Source: Aurantiochytrium sp. KH105
Taxonomy: Eukaryota > Sar > Bigyra > Thraustochytrida > Thraustochytriidae
Assembly (NCBI GenBank): GCA_003116975.1
Contig: BGKB01000083.1
Coordinates: forward strand, 254,603 to 318,602
Length of the DNA stretch: 64,000 nt
Reading direction: 5' to 3'
Shown: positions 46,231-55,790 of the stretch, piece after piece
Layout of the letters: every line of letters starts with the position of its first letter
Numbering within the stretch: the first letter of the stretch is position 1
Notes under the pieces: model-generated
The model's input: the letters and a program-made list of their open reading frames with translations, nothing else
Databases searched by the model: none
What the model was told of the DNA's origin: nothing
Made by a program: the position numbers and the translations under genes

Positions 46231-47550
46231 TTATGAAAAGGCACTCGGAAGCGAAGGCAGCGTATCTGCTGCGCGTTCAGAGGCTACATCCGGACCGCGC
46301 GTGCCAGAAGCTGCCGCGCTACTGCCAGCAGACTGCGATGAAGCTGTCGCACTAGATTTTCCTTCTGCAGCAGAAGACGAAGCCGCGCCAGCATTGGCTG
46401 CTCCATCACGTTTGCGATCGTCAGCAGGCTCACCAAAGGCACCGTCATCTTTGGTTGCAGTCCCCGAGCCCTGTGAAATGCGCACCAAGGCTTCTTGAAC
46501 ACGACGTTTGTCCTCCAAGCTGCGCTCGAGAATCGCTTTGGGATCCGTCTCGCGCTTGGTCGCATCCACATAAGTATAAGAGTATGTATACCTTTCGGGA
46601 AAGGAAGGAAAGTGGCTTGGGACAAAGAGAGGATGCTCCGGCGTGTCTTCTTGCCTCGATTTTGCCCTCGACTTGCTTGCCTTACCAATTTTATCGGTCT
46701 TGCTTTTCTTCTTGTCCTTTGCTTCCGCGCCGCCCTTGGTTTCAGAGTCCACCTCCATCTTGTCGCTGTCCTTATTGTTGTCATTGGTCTTGTTGGTTTT
46801 GTCATTGCTGCTCGTGCCACCGCTACCCTTATCATTATTGGCCGTGCCGTCCGCTGCCCCGGCGGCGGAGGAGGCAGCAGAGCTATCCTTTGCTTTGGCA
46901 CTCTCATCTGCTGTGCTTCCTCCTCCTCCTGCTGCTGCTGCTGAAGATGTGGAGGATGAGGACGAGGAGGCTCCGTTTGCCGCGGCGCCCTCGCCGCTTG
47001 TCAAAGAGGATTTGTTCGCCTCGCCATTGGCTGTCGCAGCAGAGGCCCCTTGCAATGAGGCACCTGCAGCATCAGCATGCTCTGTGCCGCCGTTTGCCTG
47101 TTCGCCGTCCGTCTTTTGCCGCTTGGCACTCGCAAGCAGGTCGGCCGCCGTGCTCGATGGTAGCGCAGACTTGCGTTTCTCGCCGTATTGCTGCGCGCGG
47201 CGTGGCCGTTTGTCAACAGGAAAGTTGGGAATACCCGTGGTGTACGGAACCTGCCATGGGACCTCGCGGCACATGCGCTCGAGGTCACGCCAATCTACGC
47301 GATTAGGCTCCAGACGATCGAACGATTGCAAGAGATCGAGGAGATTGCTTTCCGTCCTGCCATCGTGCTCCGCGTATGTGCGGCACAGGCGTCCAATCTT
47401 TTCGATATACTTGCCGATCACGTCGACAAAGGTATCAAAGGCGTGCCCTTCGGCGGCGGCATCGAAATCGCCAAACTCTTTTGACCTGCAGATCTGTGCC
47501 ACGGCAATTCGAAGCACCTGATGCGCAAACTGGTCGCTCATCGTCGGCAT
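46231..47550 (-). CDS. TAF8: Transcription initiation factor TFIID subunit 8
   Basis: 439 residues from ATG 47550 (a second Met follows three codons later). Residues about 8-80 form a histone fold (VLRIAVAQICRSKEF, IGKYIEKIGRLCRTYAEHDGRT). A long Ala/Ser/Gly/Lys low-complexity middle follows. Residues about 305-360 match the TAF8 C-terminal region (VPSHFPSFPERYTYSYTYV, then RRVQEALVRIS). TAF8 pairs with TAF10 in TFIID for RNA polymerase II initiation. TAF3 has a similar histone fold but a PHD finger and no such C-terminal motif. The final 70 residues are Ala/Ser-rich. Confidence 0.82.
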   Translation of the reverse strand: MPTMSDQFAHQVLRIAVAQICRSKEFGDFDAAAEGHAFDTFVDVIGKYIEKIGRLCRTYAEHDGRTESNLLDLLQSFDRLEPNRVDWRDLERMCREVPWQVPYTTGIPNFPVDKRPRRAQQYGEKRKSALPSSTAADLLASAKRQKTDGEQANGGTEHADAAGASLQGASAATANGEANKSSLTSGEGAAANGASSSSSSTSSAAAAGGGGSTADESAKAKDSSAASSAAGAADGTANNDKGSGGTSSNDKTNKTNDNNKDSDKMEVDSETKGGAEAKDKKKSKTDKIGKASKSRAKSRQEDTPEHPLFVPSHFPSFPERYTYSYTYVDATKRETDPKAILERSLEDKRRVQEALVRISQGSGTATKDDGAFGEPADDRKRDGAANAGAASSSAAEGKSSATASSQSAGSSAAASGTRGPDVASERAADTLPSLPSAFS

Positions 47551-48326
47551 ATACCGCGCCCCTCGCGGGCGCGCGCGCGCGTTACGACGCCCGCTTCACC
47601 CGTGCTGCTCTCGTCGCTGCGCACGAGCTCGCTCCTGCGCGATTACGCGAACGATCCGCCGCTTTCTGGCGCTCCCTTCTGCGGCAGCCGCTCCCTTCGC
47701 GTGGCCTCTGCACGCGCCTTCCGGCCTCTTCGCCGCGCGCCCGTCGGGTCTCTCTCGATGCGCCCGCGGCCCGCCGCGCGCGCGAGAGCCCCAAGCAACT
47801 TTTTTTTCCTGTTTGTCGCGACGGCCGCACGTTGTAGACTGATTATACTACCATGATCTTTTCACGAGTCTTTTTTGGGTGGACTTGATCATGATCTCGA
47901 TGATGATGGAGTGCCGGGAATGCGCGTCTCTTGTATGCGATCGCTACTTGGGAACGCCTTCGCAAACGATGCAGACGCAGGAAGGGATTAAGAATTTATT
48001 TTAGAGATCAAGGATCGATACCTCGCGGTGGCTTTCTTGTTGTCAAAAACAACGGCATCGATCTTTAAAGACTTCCTGTTCACCAGACTTGCTTGCAGAC
48101 TTGAGAATTGAACTTATGCAGCTTCGGCTTGCGCTCAATGTGCTCATCAAGTGTAAGACCCGAACATGAAGCAATATTATAAAGGCAAAAACACATTTTT
48201 ACTACAACGTCTTCACGCAATCAAAAGATACAATTCGCAGACAGACGGACAGACTGATCGACTAAATGACTGAATGACTGACCGCTGGCCATGGATATCC
48301 ACACGAAGAGACAAGCACGTCTCATC
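47551..48326. other. Intergenic region between TAF8 and the orphan membrane protein
   Basis: 776 nt: GC-rich near the TAF8 start, AT-richer toward 48,200. No coding frame, RNA gene or clear repeat found. Confidence 0.45.
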
Positions 48327-49364
48327 CTATGTCCGCTTGGCAGCAGACGAAAAGGAGGAGGAGGAGGTAGCAGTCGCCGGATGTGAGGACCCCGACGACG
48401 AAGCGCGCCGCGCACCAGGTCTTCGGCGTCTTCGAGGTTTGGTGTCGCCGGCATACAGCTTAAACAGCGACTGCAGTCCCTCTTGGGGCCGGAGAAGCAT
48501 CTGTACAATGAGATCGTCGAGCGTCGCGAAAATTTGCACGGCGACGAGATCCGTAATGACGCTCATGGCCGAAGATCCCGAGTCGTCCATGAGAATAAAG
48601 TAAGACAGTGGAAAGAGGGACCACGTGAGGAGGGCATCCGGAAGCAGTCCAAAAAGACGATAAAACGCAGACCACCACTTTGCAGCTTCGTCATCTTCAT
48701 CATCGTCTTGCCTTCTGCACAAATGCCGAGGAAGCCCAAAGACGATGAGGATAAACAAGAGCGGCAAACTGAGCGCCACGGCGAAAAAGGCAAGCACAAG
48801 GCCACGCGCAGCGTACTGAATGAGATTGTAGTCGGCAATCTTCTTGATAAGCGTCTGCGTAGGTTCTTCTGCTTCGCCAATAAGGATCATCCAGGTAAAT
48901 CCCATTTCGAAAAGGCTCGGCAGCAGCAGCAGCACAGAGAGCACATAGCCGACTTGTTGATACACGTGCAAGATCGCGCTCGTGTCGTTCTGCATGCCAT
49001 TCTCCGAACTCTCGTCTTCCCACGAGACGATCATGCCACTCCATACAAAGACAAGGAGCGTCCAGCACACGAGGCCCTTCACAAACATGCGCTCGTTCGA
49101 GTAGAGGAATTTTAGGTCTTCCAATGTCTCGGCGAGCTCTTCGTCTTCCTGTTCACCATTTTTGCTTGGGTCTTCGAGGTCAGGAATGTCTTTGTCTCCA
49201 TTCGCTTTGGCTGCAGCTGCTCGTTTTACCATGTTCGTCAAGCTCGCCATGGACGATAACGGTGCCTTGGACTGGCTCAAACTATCGCGCTTCGACGTCT
49301 TGAGACCACCTTTACCGCCGCGGTCGGCCGCCTCCGCGTCGCCTTTGGCTGCGCCGCCCTCCAT
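48327..49364 (-). CDS. Orphan multi-pass membrane protein
   Basis: 345 residues from ATG 49364. A charged N-terminus (1-92) is followed by four probable membrane segments: about 93-115 (GLVCWTLLVFVWSGMIV), 139-165 (VLSVLLLLPSLFEMGFTW), 183-210 (LVLAFFAVALSLPLLFILIV) and 238-260 (ALLTWSLFPLSYFILM). A conserved-looking DDLIVQMLLRPQEGLQSLFKLY precedes a Ser/Arg/Ala-rich C-terminus. I do not recognise the family. No signal peptide, so it is probably an internal-membrane or plasma-membrane protein with both ends cytosolic. It is divergent from the VOC-EF-hand gene. Confidence 0.55.
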   Translation of the reverse strand: MEGGAAKGDAEAADRGGKGGLKTSKRDSLSQSKAPLSSMASLTNMVKRAAAAKANGDKDIPDLEDPSKNGEQEDEELAETLEDLKFLYSNERMFVKGLVCWTLLVFVWSGMIVSWEDESSENGMQNDTSAILHVYQQVGYVLSVLLLLPSLFEMGFTWMILIGEAEEPTQTLIKKIADYNLIQYAARGLVLAFFAVALSLPLLFILIVFGLPRHLCRRQDDDEDDEAAKWWSAFYRLFGLLPDALLTWSLFPLSYFILMDDSGSSAMSVITDLVAVQIFATLDDLIVQMLLRPQEGLQSLFKLYAGDTKPRRRRRPGARRASSSGSSHPATATSSSSFSSAAKRT

Positions 49365-49917
49365 CTTGACGTTTCACTTCTTCCTCGTCAGCTTGTCGTC
49401 GCCGTCCTCGTCCTCGGCGCAAAACTTGACGAAGTCACCAGCGCAGCGCGCGAGGGCCCCTTGTAAAGGGCCCGCGTGTACCAGGCACCTTAACGAGACT
49501 GGCGCGGCCGCGCGCGAAAGAAAGGACGTTTGCCTGAGGCAAAGTAAAGTTCACTCGCTTGCTCGCTCGCCCGCCAGCCAAGTAGTACTACGAGTCGCCA
49601 CGTTTGTGCGAGCGCGCGCGCGCTGTCCATCCGGACTTCCGGGCTCCCTTTCCGTATATCCGAGTCATGACAAGCCGTTACGATGTCTCCTTACTATACA
49701 AGGCTACTAGCCTACTACTCGAAGCCGTCAGGGACGGCCAGCCCGGGCCGGCGTGCGCGGCTCGATATTCTGACACAGTCAGGTCAAGCTGAAAAGTGGG
49801 GGTGTGCTGCAGACAGCCAGCAAGACCGTTGCGGCGCTTCTTGTGGTTGAAAAAACAATCAAGTCCGGACCTGACAGAGACTATTCTTGTTGCTTGCAGA
49901 AAGACAAGGCTGTGACA
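49365..49917. promoter_or_regulatory. Divergent promoter region with probable 5' UTR splice acceptor
   Basis: 553 nt. A strong acceptor (ttcttgttgcttgcag, ending about 49899) sits 18 nt before the VOC-EF-hand ATG, implying a 5' UTR intron. Nothing else coding. Confidence 0.45.
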
Positions 49918-51204
49918 ATGAGCGGCGCGACAAGTAGTAAAGAGACCAGCGGCGACGGGCATCATGTGGTGACCGTGGCTACCGGGACGACTGCAAGCGC
50001 AGAGGCACCGACCAAGTCTGCGCAAGAGCTCGTTGTCGAGCTACAGCGTGCAAATGATGAACTCAAGAGGAGAAACGAGCTCCTCCAGGCGAACGTAGAA
50101 CGACTCGGCGACGAGCTCGCCGCGTACCAGCAAAAGAAAGACCTCGAGACCAAGGGTCTTAATGAGTTTTTGCGCAAGGTGAATCACTACAGTCGCGTCG
50201 TTGCCAATGCAGACATTAGCAAGCAATTTTACGTCGATGTGCTTGGTTGCACAGTCTTGAATCGACCCAATTTCCCCGTCCCAGGCCACTGGCTCTGGAT
50301 GGGCAACATTCAACTGCACCTCATCGAGGGCAAGCATGTAGACCTTCGCATGGACGGTGTGGCTGTAGGCAACGTGAACCACATTTCTTTTGAAGCTCAC
50401 GATATTGGCCGCGTACAGACACGTCTCGACGAACTCGAGATCCCATACGAGAAGAAGCTCATTCCCGAAGCTGGCTACTTGCTCGTGCAGCTCTTCTTTG
50501 CGGACCCTGACGGCTATTACATCGAGGTCTGCACATGTGATCAGATGAATGACTTTATCTTTGCAAGTGACCCTGCAAGTGTGCGCGACGGACAGGCCGC
50601 TAACGCCCTGGCAGGCTACACGGAGGGCGTCGAGCCTGTAGGCCCAACACTGGCACTCATGGCAGGTCTCAGCCTTGCTTCGCTTGGAGACAGCGACCCA
50701 TTCTGCTCTACCGAGGCTCTTTTCCAGAGCATGCTTGCCAAACTGCAAAAGGTCTTTGTCGCCGTCGCGCCTGGGGCCGAAGAAATTGTTCCTGAAGATG
50801 TCCTCGAGCTACTTCATAAGCTTGGTCATCCGAATGTAAATGCCAATCAGCTCACGTCTTTGCTCATGTCTGCGGATCTCGATGCTTCAAAGTCGCTCAG
50901 CTTTGTGGAGCTCCTCAAGCTCTTCGTGGAGCTCATCAAAGGCACGCGTGACAATATCAAGCAAGCGCTCGGTTCCGCTTTTCAAGCAGCCGACGCTGAC
51001 GGTAGTGGCGCATTGTCTCGTAGCGAAGTCTTGCAGCTTGTATGGTGTCTCGGAATCCCACTGTCCGAAGACGCCGCCGACCAAGTGTTTGCCAAGGTCG
51101 ACCGTAATGCAGATGGAAAAATTGTCATTGCCGAGCTTTCCGACATGGTCCTCGAATGTTCCGCGCAGCTCGCCGAGGGTCTTCGTCAGACCACTGCATC
51201 ATGA
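49918..51204 (+). CDS. Glyoxalase/VOC-fold enzyme fused to EF-hands
   Basis: 428 residues from ATG 49918; an upstream in-frame extension lacks an ATG. A short coiled coil (about 35-80) leads to a VOC domain (about 85-208): NHYSRVV, FYVDVLGCTVL, LHLIEG, VNHISFEAHD, FADPDGYYIEV. Likely metal ligands are His90, His134, His155 and Glu203. Residues about 275-420 hold four EF-hand units. Three have good loops (DLDASKSLSFVE, DADGSGALSRSE, DRNADGKIVIAE) and the first is degenerate. VOC enzymes include glyoxalase I, extradiol dioxygenases and resistance proteins; the reaction here is unknown. The fusion suggests a Ca2+-tuned metalloenzyme. Confidence 0.78.
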   Translation: MSGATSSKETSGDGHHVVTVATGTTASAEAPTKSAQELVVELQRANDELKRRNELLQANVERLGDELAAYQQKKDLETKGLNEFLRKVNHYSRVVANADISKQFYVDVLGCTVLNRPNFPVPGHWLWMGNIQLHLIEGKHVDLRMDGVAVGNVNHISFEAHDIGRVQTRLDELEIPYEKKLIPEAGYLLVQLFFADPDGYYIEVCTCDQMNDFIFASDPASVRDGQAANALAGYTEGVEPVGPTLALMAGLSLASLGDSDPFCSTEALFQSMLAKLQKVFVAVAPGAEEIVPEDVLELLHKLGHPNVNANQLTSLLMSADLDASKSLSFVELLKLFVELIKGTRDNIKQALGSAFQAADADGSGALSRSEVLQLVWCLGIPLSEDAADQVFAKVDRNADGKIVIAELSDMVLECSAQLAEGLRQTTAS

Positions 51205-51809
51205 TGTGAAGGTTAGCTCGCTCTTGGGCTTGATTGAACCGTCCACGATCACGAGACTCGATCAAGGCACGGCCAGCCAAAATCTATTCTACATTTCTAT
51301 GTGGCGGCGGATCGTCGCTTGTATAATCAGCTCTCAACAATCATCTCATCGACAATATCAAAGAATTCATCTGCATCTGCTGCAGAATCGTTTGCATCGC
51401 CGTCGTCGCCACCACCCAAAACCATGTCCGACGTAGTCTTGCGTTTTTCTTGCACGTGCTTCTCTCTTACCTGGCATCTCATCTCGGGAGAAGGCGATAT
51501 ACACAGTACTACAACTTGCTGTCGATCGCGCCGCGTTCAGTTCGGATGCGCCTTCGTCCGCTCTCGACCATAACCAGCGCGCGCGCAAGGGGCTCGCAGA
51601 GCCTAGCCAGACGTCACCTCGGTCCGGTCCGGTGACTGCCTGCGTATAGAACACACACTCTTCGTCCTGCTCTTCCGGCTTGACATGCGCGGACAGACAG
51701 ACAGACAGACAGACAGCCAGACAGACAGACAAACCCCGCGGAAAGCTCGCGCTCGCTCGCACGCGGCGGAGATAGCGGCCACGGCAGCATCTGACCACAC
51801 GCGGACGCG
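51205..51809. promoter_or_regulatory. Intergenic region upstream of pantothenate kinase
   Basis: 605 nt between two plus-strand genes, with a GACA tetranucleotide array at 51691-51733 about 80 nt before the start. No gene seen. Confidence 0.45.
51691..51733. repeat. (GACA)n microsatellite
   Basis: About ten GACA units with one interruption in the 5' flank of pantothenate kinase. Confidence 0.85.
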
Positions 51810-53003
51810 ATGGCGGTGCGCGAAAATTGTCAGGTGAGCAGCGGCCTGGACGTGGGCGGAACCCTGGCCAAGGCTGTCATCTTCGTGCCCGAGGGCCATC
51901 CCCAGAGCGCGGCCCTGCACGAGACGCTTGCAGACATTGCGTGGGTGGAGGATGACATGCGCATGCCGGCCATTGGCGGTCACCTCATTTTCCTCAAGTA
52001 CCTATCGTCGCATGCGAACCAAGCGTGGCGTAATGTGCGAAAGCATGACCTATTGCCGCGAGGAAGCCGCGTCGACGCGACGGGCGGCGGGGCCTTCAAA
52101 ATCCTCGACGAGAGCATGCAACGTCTCGGTCTCCAACTGCATCGCCATGACGAAATGGAAAGCCTGATGCGAGGCCTCTTGCTCATGGCGCTCGTGCCAG
52201 GAGAGGCGTTTTCCCTGCGCAACATTCTCTTCAAGGGCGCACGCGGACCAGCCCGTGAGCGCATCGAAACGCAACCCGTGCAGCTTGACGCAAGCGCTGG
52301 CACGGGCTTCCTCGTTGTCAACATTGGTAGCGGCGTTTCTTTCGTGCACTGCACCAAGGACTCGTTTGAGCGTGTCGGTGGCTCGAGTCTTGGCGGCAGC
52401 ACATTTCTTGGCCTCACGGCGCTACTCACGGGCGAGGACAGTTTTGACCGGGCCATCGACCTCGCCGCCAATGGCGATTCAGCACGAGTCGACATGCTTG
52501 TCAGAGACATTTACGGAGCCGGAAAAGAGGTGTATGGCCTCAAAGGCACGACGCTGGCCTCTTCATTCGGCAAGATGATCTCGCGCAAGAATCGAGCTGC
52601 TGCGCGACCAGAAGACATTGCTTTGTCCACGCTCATTATGTGCAGCATGAACGTAGCTGCTCTTGCTCACTTGCACGCCAAGACGCGAGGCACGCGCCAC
52701 ATTGTCTTTACAGGCTCCTTCCTGGCGCGCTCTGGGCGGACCTTTAAGCGACAGGACGAGGCATGGCAGCATTCCACGAGCGAGTTGCACCTTCACAAGC
52801 GCAACTCCATCGCCATGCGCACCCTTGCCTACGCCGTATCCTTTTGGTCCAAGGGAGAGCGCTCGGCCGTGTTTTTCAGGCACGAAGGCTTTCTTGGTGC
52901 CCTCGGTGCCCTCACGCACGCAGGAGTCACTGTTGAACATGCGGGAATGCCCGTCGAGCAGCCGCACGTCTCTGAGGCCTCTGCGCTCCTCTCCAAAGTG
53001 TAG
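51810..53003 (+). CDS. PANK: Pantothenate kinase, eukaryotic type II
   Basis: 397 residues from ATG 51810. An ASKHA-fold kinase: SSGLDVGGTLAKAVIF is the phosphate-1 loop, VDATGGGAFK the start of the substrate region, FLVVNIGSGVSF the phosphate-2 loop, and VGGSSLGGSTFLGL and IVFTGSFLARSG complete the family set. It phosphorylates pantothenate, the first and usually rate-limiting step of coenzyme A synthesis, and the family is normally feedback-inhibited by acyl-CoA. Length matches the catalytic core of human PANK isoforms, with no targeting extension evident, so probably cytosolic. The unusually long GC-rich codon use is like its neighbours. Confidence 0.92.
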   Translation: MAVRENCQVSSGLDVGGTLAKAVIFVPEGHPQSAALHETLADIAWVEDDMRMPAIGGHLIFLKYLSSHANQAWRNVRKHDLLPRGSRVDATGGGAFKILDESMQRLGLQLHRHDEMESLMRGLLLMALVPGEAFSLRNILFKGARGPARERIETQPVQLDASAGTGFLVVNIGSGVSFVHCTKDSFERVGGSSLGGSTFLGLTALLTGEDSFDRAIDLAANGDSARVDMLVRDIYGAGKEVYGLKGTTLASSFGKMISRKNRAAARPEDIALSTLIMCSMNVAALAHLHAKTRGTRHIVFTGSFLARSGRTFKRQDEAWQHSTSELHLHKRNSIAMRTLAYAVSFWSKGERSAVFFRHEGFLGALGALTHAGVTVEHAGMPVEQPHVSEASALLSKV

Positions 53004-53532
53004 CTGACATATAATTATTCCATCTTTTTGCTCATTCCATGTTCATTGCTATGCGCGTTACTATTTACAATTTTTCTCATCTTCGTTCATAAGATTTGGT
53101 CTGTGTCGTGAGATCTGAAGTCTTTTCCTTGGTCACTCGGTTGCTCGCAATATTGCTACGCCGATGAATAGCTGATGGTGCATTCCACAAAAATCATATT
53201 GCCAGCGTCAATTGATTGAAACGAGTAGGCTGCCCGACCTCGACCCTGATCTAAGCCAAGCCAAGCCAAGCCAAGCCAAGTCAAGTTCGCCAAAGCCAAC
53301 GCTGCTCTACGCCCAGGCCTAATCGCCAAAAGACAAAATAAAACAAAAATGAAAATAAAAATAAATAACGCAAAAACAAAAAGGAAGGAAGGAAGCAAGG
53401 AAGGAAGGGAGGAAGTGCTTGTTGCCGCCGCCGGGCAAACGAGGATTGGCCAAGGGAGGCTGCGCGAGAGCCTCGGGTGCGCGAGAGAGCGCTGCGCGGG
53501 CGGAGAAGCGCGGGTCGGTGCGCGGCGGGGAG
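53004..53532. promoter_or_regulatory. Intergenic region upstream of the VIT1/CCC1 gene
   Basis: 529 nt. The CCAAG pentamer array (53253-53285), an A-rich tract (about 53325-53380) and a GGAA tetramer run (53381-53414) precede the start. No gene supported. Confidence 0.5.
53253..53285. repeat. CCAAG pentanucleotide array
   Basis: Six to seven units upstream of the VIT1/CCC1 gene. Confidence 0.85.
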
Positions 53533-54414
53533 ATGGCGTCCGAGTCGACGCCGCTCGTGGCGAACGGCGGCAGCGGTCCAGGGCGCGACCTGAGCCTTGC
53601 GCGCGATGCGTGGGAGAAGGGCGACGCCGAGCTTTCGCGCCAAGCACACCAAACGGAGAAGAGCCCCGAGGAGGGCCACCAGACGGAGGGAGACTTCATC
53701 AAGAGCATTGTGTTTGGCGGCCTCGACGGCATCCTCACGACCTTCGCCATTGTCAGCGGCGCCACCGGTGGCTCGCTTGGCGTTGAGGCTATCCTCATTC
53801 TTGGCTGGAGCTCGAAGCTCGCCGATGCGCTCTCCATGGGTCTCGGCGACGCGCTCTCCTCTCGCGCAGAACACGAATTTGTCATGAAAGAGCGCGAGCG
53901 CGAGTACTGGGAGTTTGACAATTTTCCTGAGGGCGAAAAGGAGGAAATGATGGAGCTCTACAAGATGCGCGGCATGACCGACAGCGATGCCAAGTTGGTA
54001 ATCGATCTCATGTCTGAGCATCGCGACTTTTTCGTTGATGTCATGATGGTAGAGGAGCTTGGACTTCAGGTGCCCACGGGCGACGAGAACCCCTGGCTCG
54101 AGGGCTTTGTGACCTTTTGCTCTTTCATTTTCTTTGGCTTTTTCCCGCTCTTGGGCTACTGCATCTTCCCCTTTGCCTTCCCGCACATCTCTGACGAGGC
54201 TCTTTTCGTCATCGCCTGCGTCTTTTCTGGGCTTACGCTCTTTGTGCTTGGCGCGGTCAAGTCCATGTTCTCTACCAAATCCTGGTACAGATCCGGCTTT
54301 GAGATGCTCGTCATTGGCTCGGGCGTCTGCGTCGTGGCCTACTCGATTGGCGCGATTACTAGTGCCATGGTTGGTGTTGACCCGGACTCGATCGAGATCG
54401 GCCACGTCAGCTAG
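53533..54414 (+). CDS. VIT1/CCC1-family vacuolar iron/manganese transporter
   Basis: 293 residues from ATG 53533; the longer frame from 53419 has no ATG and is Arg/Gly low complexity. The first membrane segment carries the signature IVFGGLDGILTTFAIVSGATGG, and the second ILGWSSKLADALSMGLGDALS. A hydrophilic Glu/Met-rich helix-turn-helix (about 120-190, KEREREYWEFD, EMMELYKMRGM) matches the cytosolic metal-binding domain. Three C-terminal membrane segments follow. The family moves Fe2+ (and Mn2+) from cytosol into vacuole in exchange for protons. Signature residues look intact. An acidic N-terminal stretch without strong targeting is typical. Confidence 0.9.
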   Translation: MASESTPLVANGGSGPGRDLSLARDAWEKGDAELSRQAHQTEKSPEEGHQTEGDFIKSIVFGGLDGILTTFAIVSGATGGSLGVEAILILGWSSKLADALSMGLGDALSSRAEHEFVMKEREREYWEFDNFPEGEKEEMMELYKMRGMTDSDAKLVIDLMSEHRDFFVDVMMVEELGLQVPTGDENPWLEGFVTFCSFIFFGFFPLLGYCIFPFAFPHISDEALFVIACVFSGLTLFVLGAVKSMFSTKSWYRSGFEMLVIGSGVCVVAYSIGAITSAMVGVDPDSIEIGHVS

Positions 54415-54648
54415 ACGACTAGCCTTGCAATATCTCTTTCCCTCGCACAAAACGCGGCAAGGCGTTGCCGACTTTAACGATAATTATGCTGCTCCTCTTT
54501 TTTATTTTCTTTGGTCTCCTTTCATTTATCACTGTGGCCTTGACTAGGCCCAAGGCTCAACGAGAGGAACGTCTGTATGCTGTGATGAAATCAAAAATGA
54601 CTTTGCAAACGAAAGTGCTTGCGGAAAACTTATGAAATGTGATTGCCT

Positions 54649-55662
54649 CTACAGTCTACCAGCAACGAGATAGTCACTAATTTGCACGTCGGCCTTGCCG
54701 GTGTCCTCGAGGTCACCTTCAAAGCGTCGCCTACGGAACTCGCCCCAGGTAAAAGGCCGGTATCGAGGCGGCACGTCATCAAGCGTGCGCTTCTGCATCA
54801 CTGCCTCGTAACTAGGATTCAGAAAGAATGGAGCGGAATAACGCTCTTGCTCTGGATTCGCCAGCACACGATGGACCGGCGACTGGAAGCGGTCGTTCGA
54901 CCAGACCTGGCACACATCACCGATGTTGATGATGAAGGCGCCCTTTGCCGGGTGCACGCGCGTCCAGCGCTGCGCGACCCGGTCAAAAACTTGCAATGAG
55001 CAAGGGTCGCCTTCTCGTTGGCGCAAGACAGTCAGCATGCCGGCATCAGTGTGACGATTCACCGAAAAAACGCCATCCTTGTCAGGTTTGGGCTCCTCTT
55101 CAGAATTCCAATCTTCCGGGGCAGCTCGCGTTGTACAAACGGGATAGTAGTTGATTCGCAAAAATGACGTGTTGGGCCGGAGTTCGGGGTCAAAGCTTTG
55201 CGTCTCCAGCGAGAGCGCTTGAGCCAAATATCCAGCGAGCCGCAATGCAAGCGTTTCAAGCTCGCAAAAGTAGCGCTTCACGTCCGTGCGAAAGCGGGTG
55301 GGTTCATCTGGCCACTGGTTGGTGCCGTCGATTGCGAAATCGCCCTCCTCGCCAACATCGAAGACTTCCTTAAAGTCCGGAGTCTGCTTGGTGAGCTCAT
55401 CATCGAACCATCCTCGAGAATTGTCGGCGTGGCGCTTCACTTTGCGTTTGAGATCTGAGGGCTGCGCAAAGAACGCCTCCACGGACTCATCAAAAAGTCG
55501 AATAGTTTCGGGGTTCACATCGTGGTTTACCACCTGGAAAAACCCCCATCGCTCGCACGCGTCTGCAATCTCGTGTACAATGGGACCTTCGGCGCCACCG
55601 AGGTTGATCACAGGCGGTTCGCGCCCAGCGCGAAATTCTTTCGGTCTCTCCGGGGTCATCAT
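54649..55662 (-). CDS. 2-oxoglutarate/Fe(II)-dependent oxygenase, second copy
   Basis: 337 residues from ATG 55662 (start MMTPERPKEF). DIOX_N motifs: PPVINLGGAEG, CERWGFFQVVNHDV. Core: FLRINYYPVC, His204-Thr-Asp206, FIINIGDVCQVWSN, His264 and Arg274-x-Ser276, so iron and 2OG sites are intact. No targeting peptide, so probably cytosolic, unlike the presequence-bearing copy at 32252-33337. The two share family motifs but little else by eye, so they are old paralogues or independent acquisitions. The layout resembles plant and fungal small-molecule oxygenases; substrate unknown. Confidence 0.85.
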   Translation of the reverse strand: MMTPERPKEFRAGREPPVINLGGAEGPIVHEIADACERWGFFQVVNHDVNPETIRLFDESVEAFFAQPSDLKRKVKRHADNSRGWFDDELTKQTPDFKEVFDVGEEGDFAIDGTNQWPDEPTRFRTDVKRYFCELETLALRLAGYLAQALSLETQSFDPELRPNTSFLRINYYPVCTTRAAPEDWNSEEEPKPDKDGVFSVNRHTDAGMLTVLRQREGDPCSLQVFDRVAQRWTRVHPAKGAFIINIGDVCQVWSNDRFQSPVHRVLANPEQERYSAPFFLNPSYEAVMQKRTLDDVPPRYRPFTWGEFRRRRFEGDLEDTGKADVQISDYLVAGRL

Positions 55663-55758
55663 GGTGTCTCTCGCTCGGCACCTGCCTGCAAGCTACCGCA
55701 CCACGTAGAATCTACGCGCCACGCGTGAACCCGGCTTCGATCTACGCGCCCCCGAACG

Positions 55759-55790
55759 CTGCTCTGCTCTGCTCTGCTCTGCTCTGCTCT
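55759..55790. repeat. GCTCT pentanucleotide array
   Basis: Six units, about 100 nt upstream of the minus-strand oxygenase start. Confidence 0.85.

Noticed and set aside
53281-54450. 389-codon minus-strand frame over VIT1/CCC1
   Set aside because: Antisense shadow; the plus strand carries the transporter signatures and proper start.
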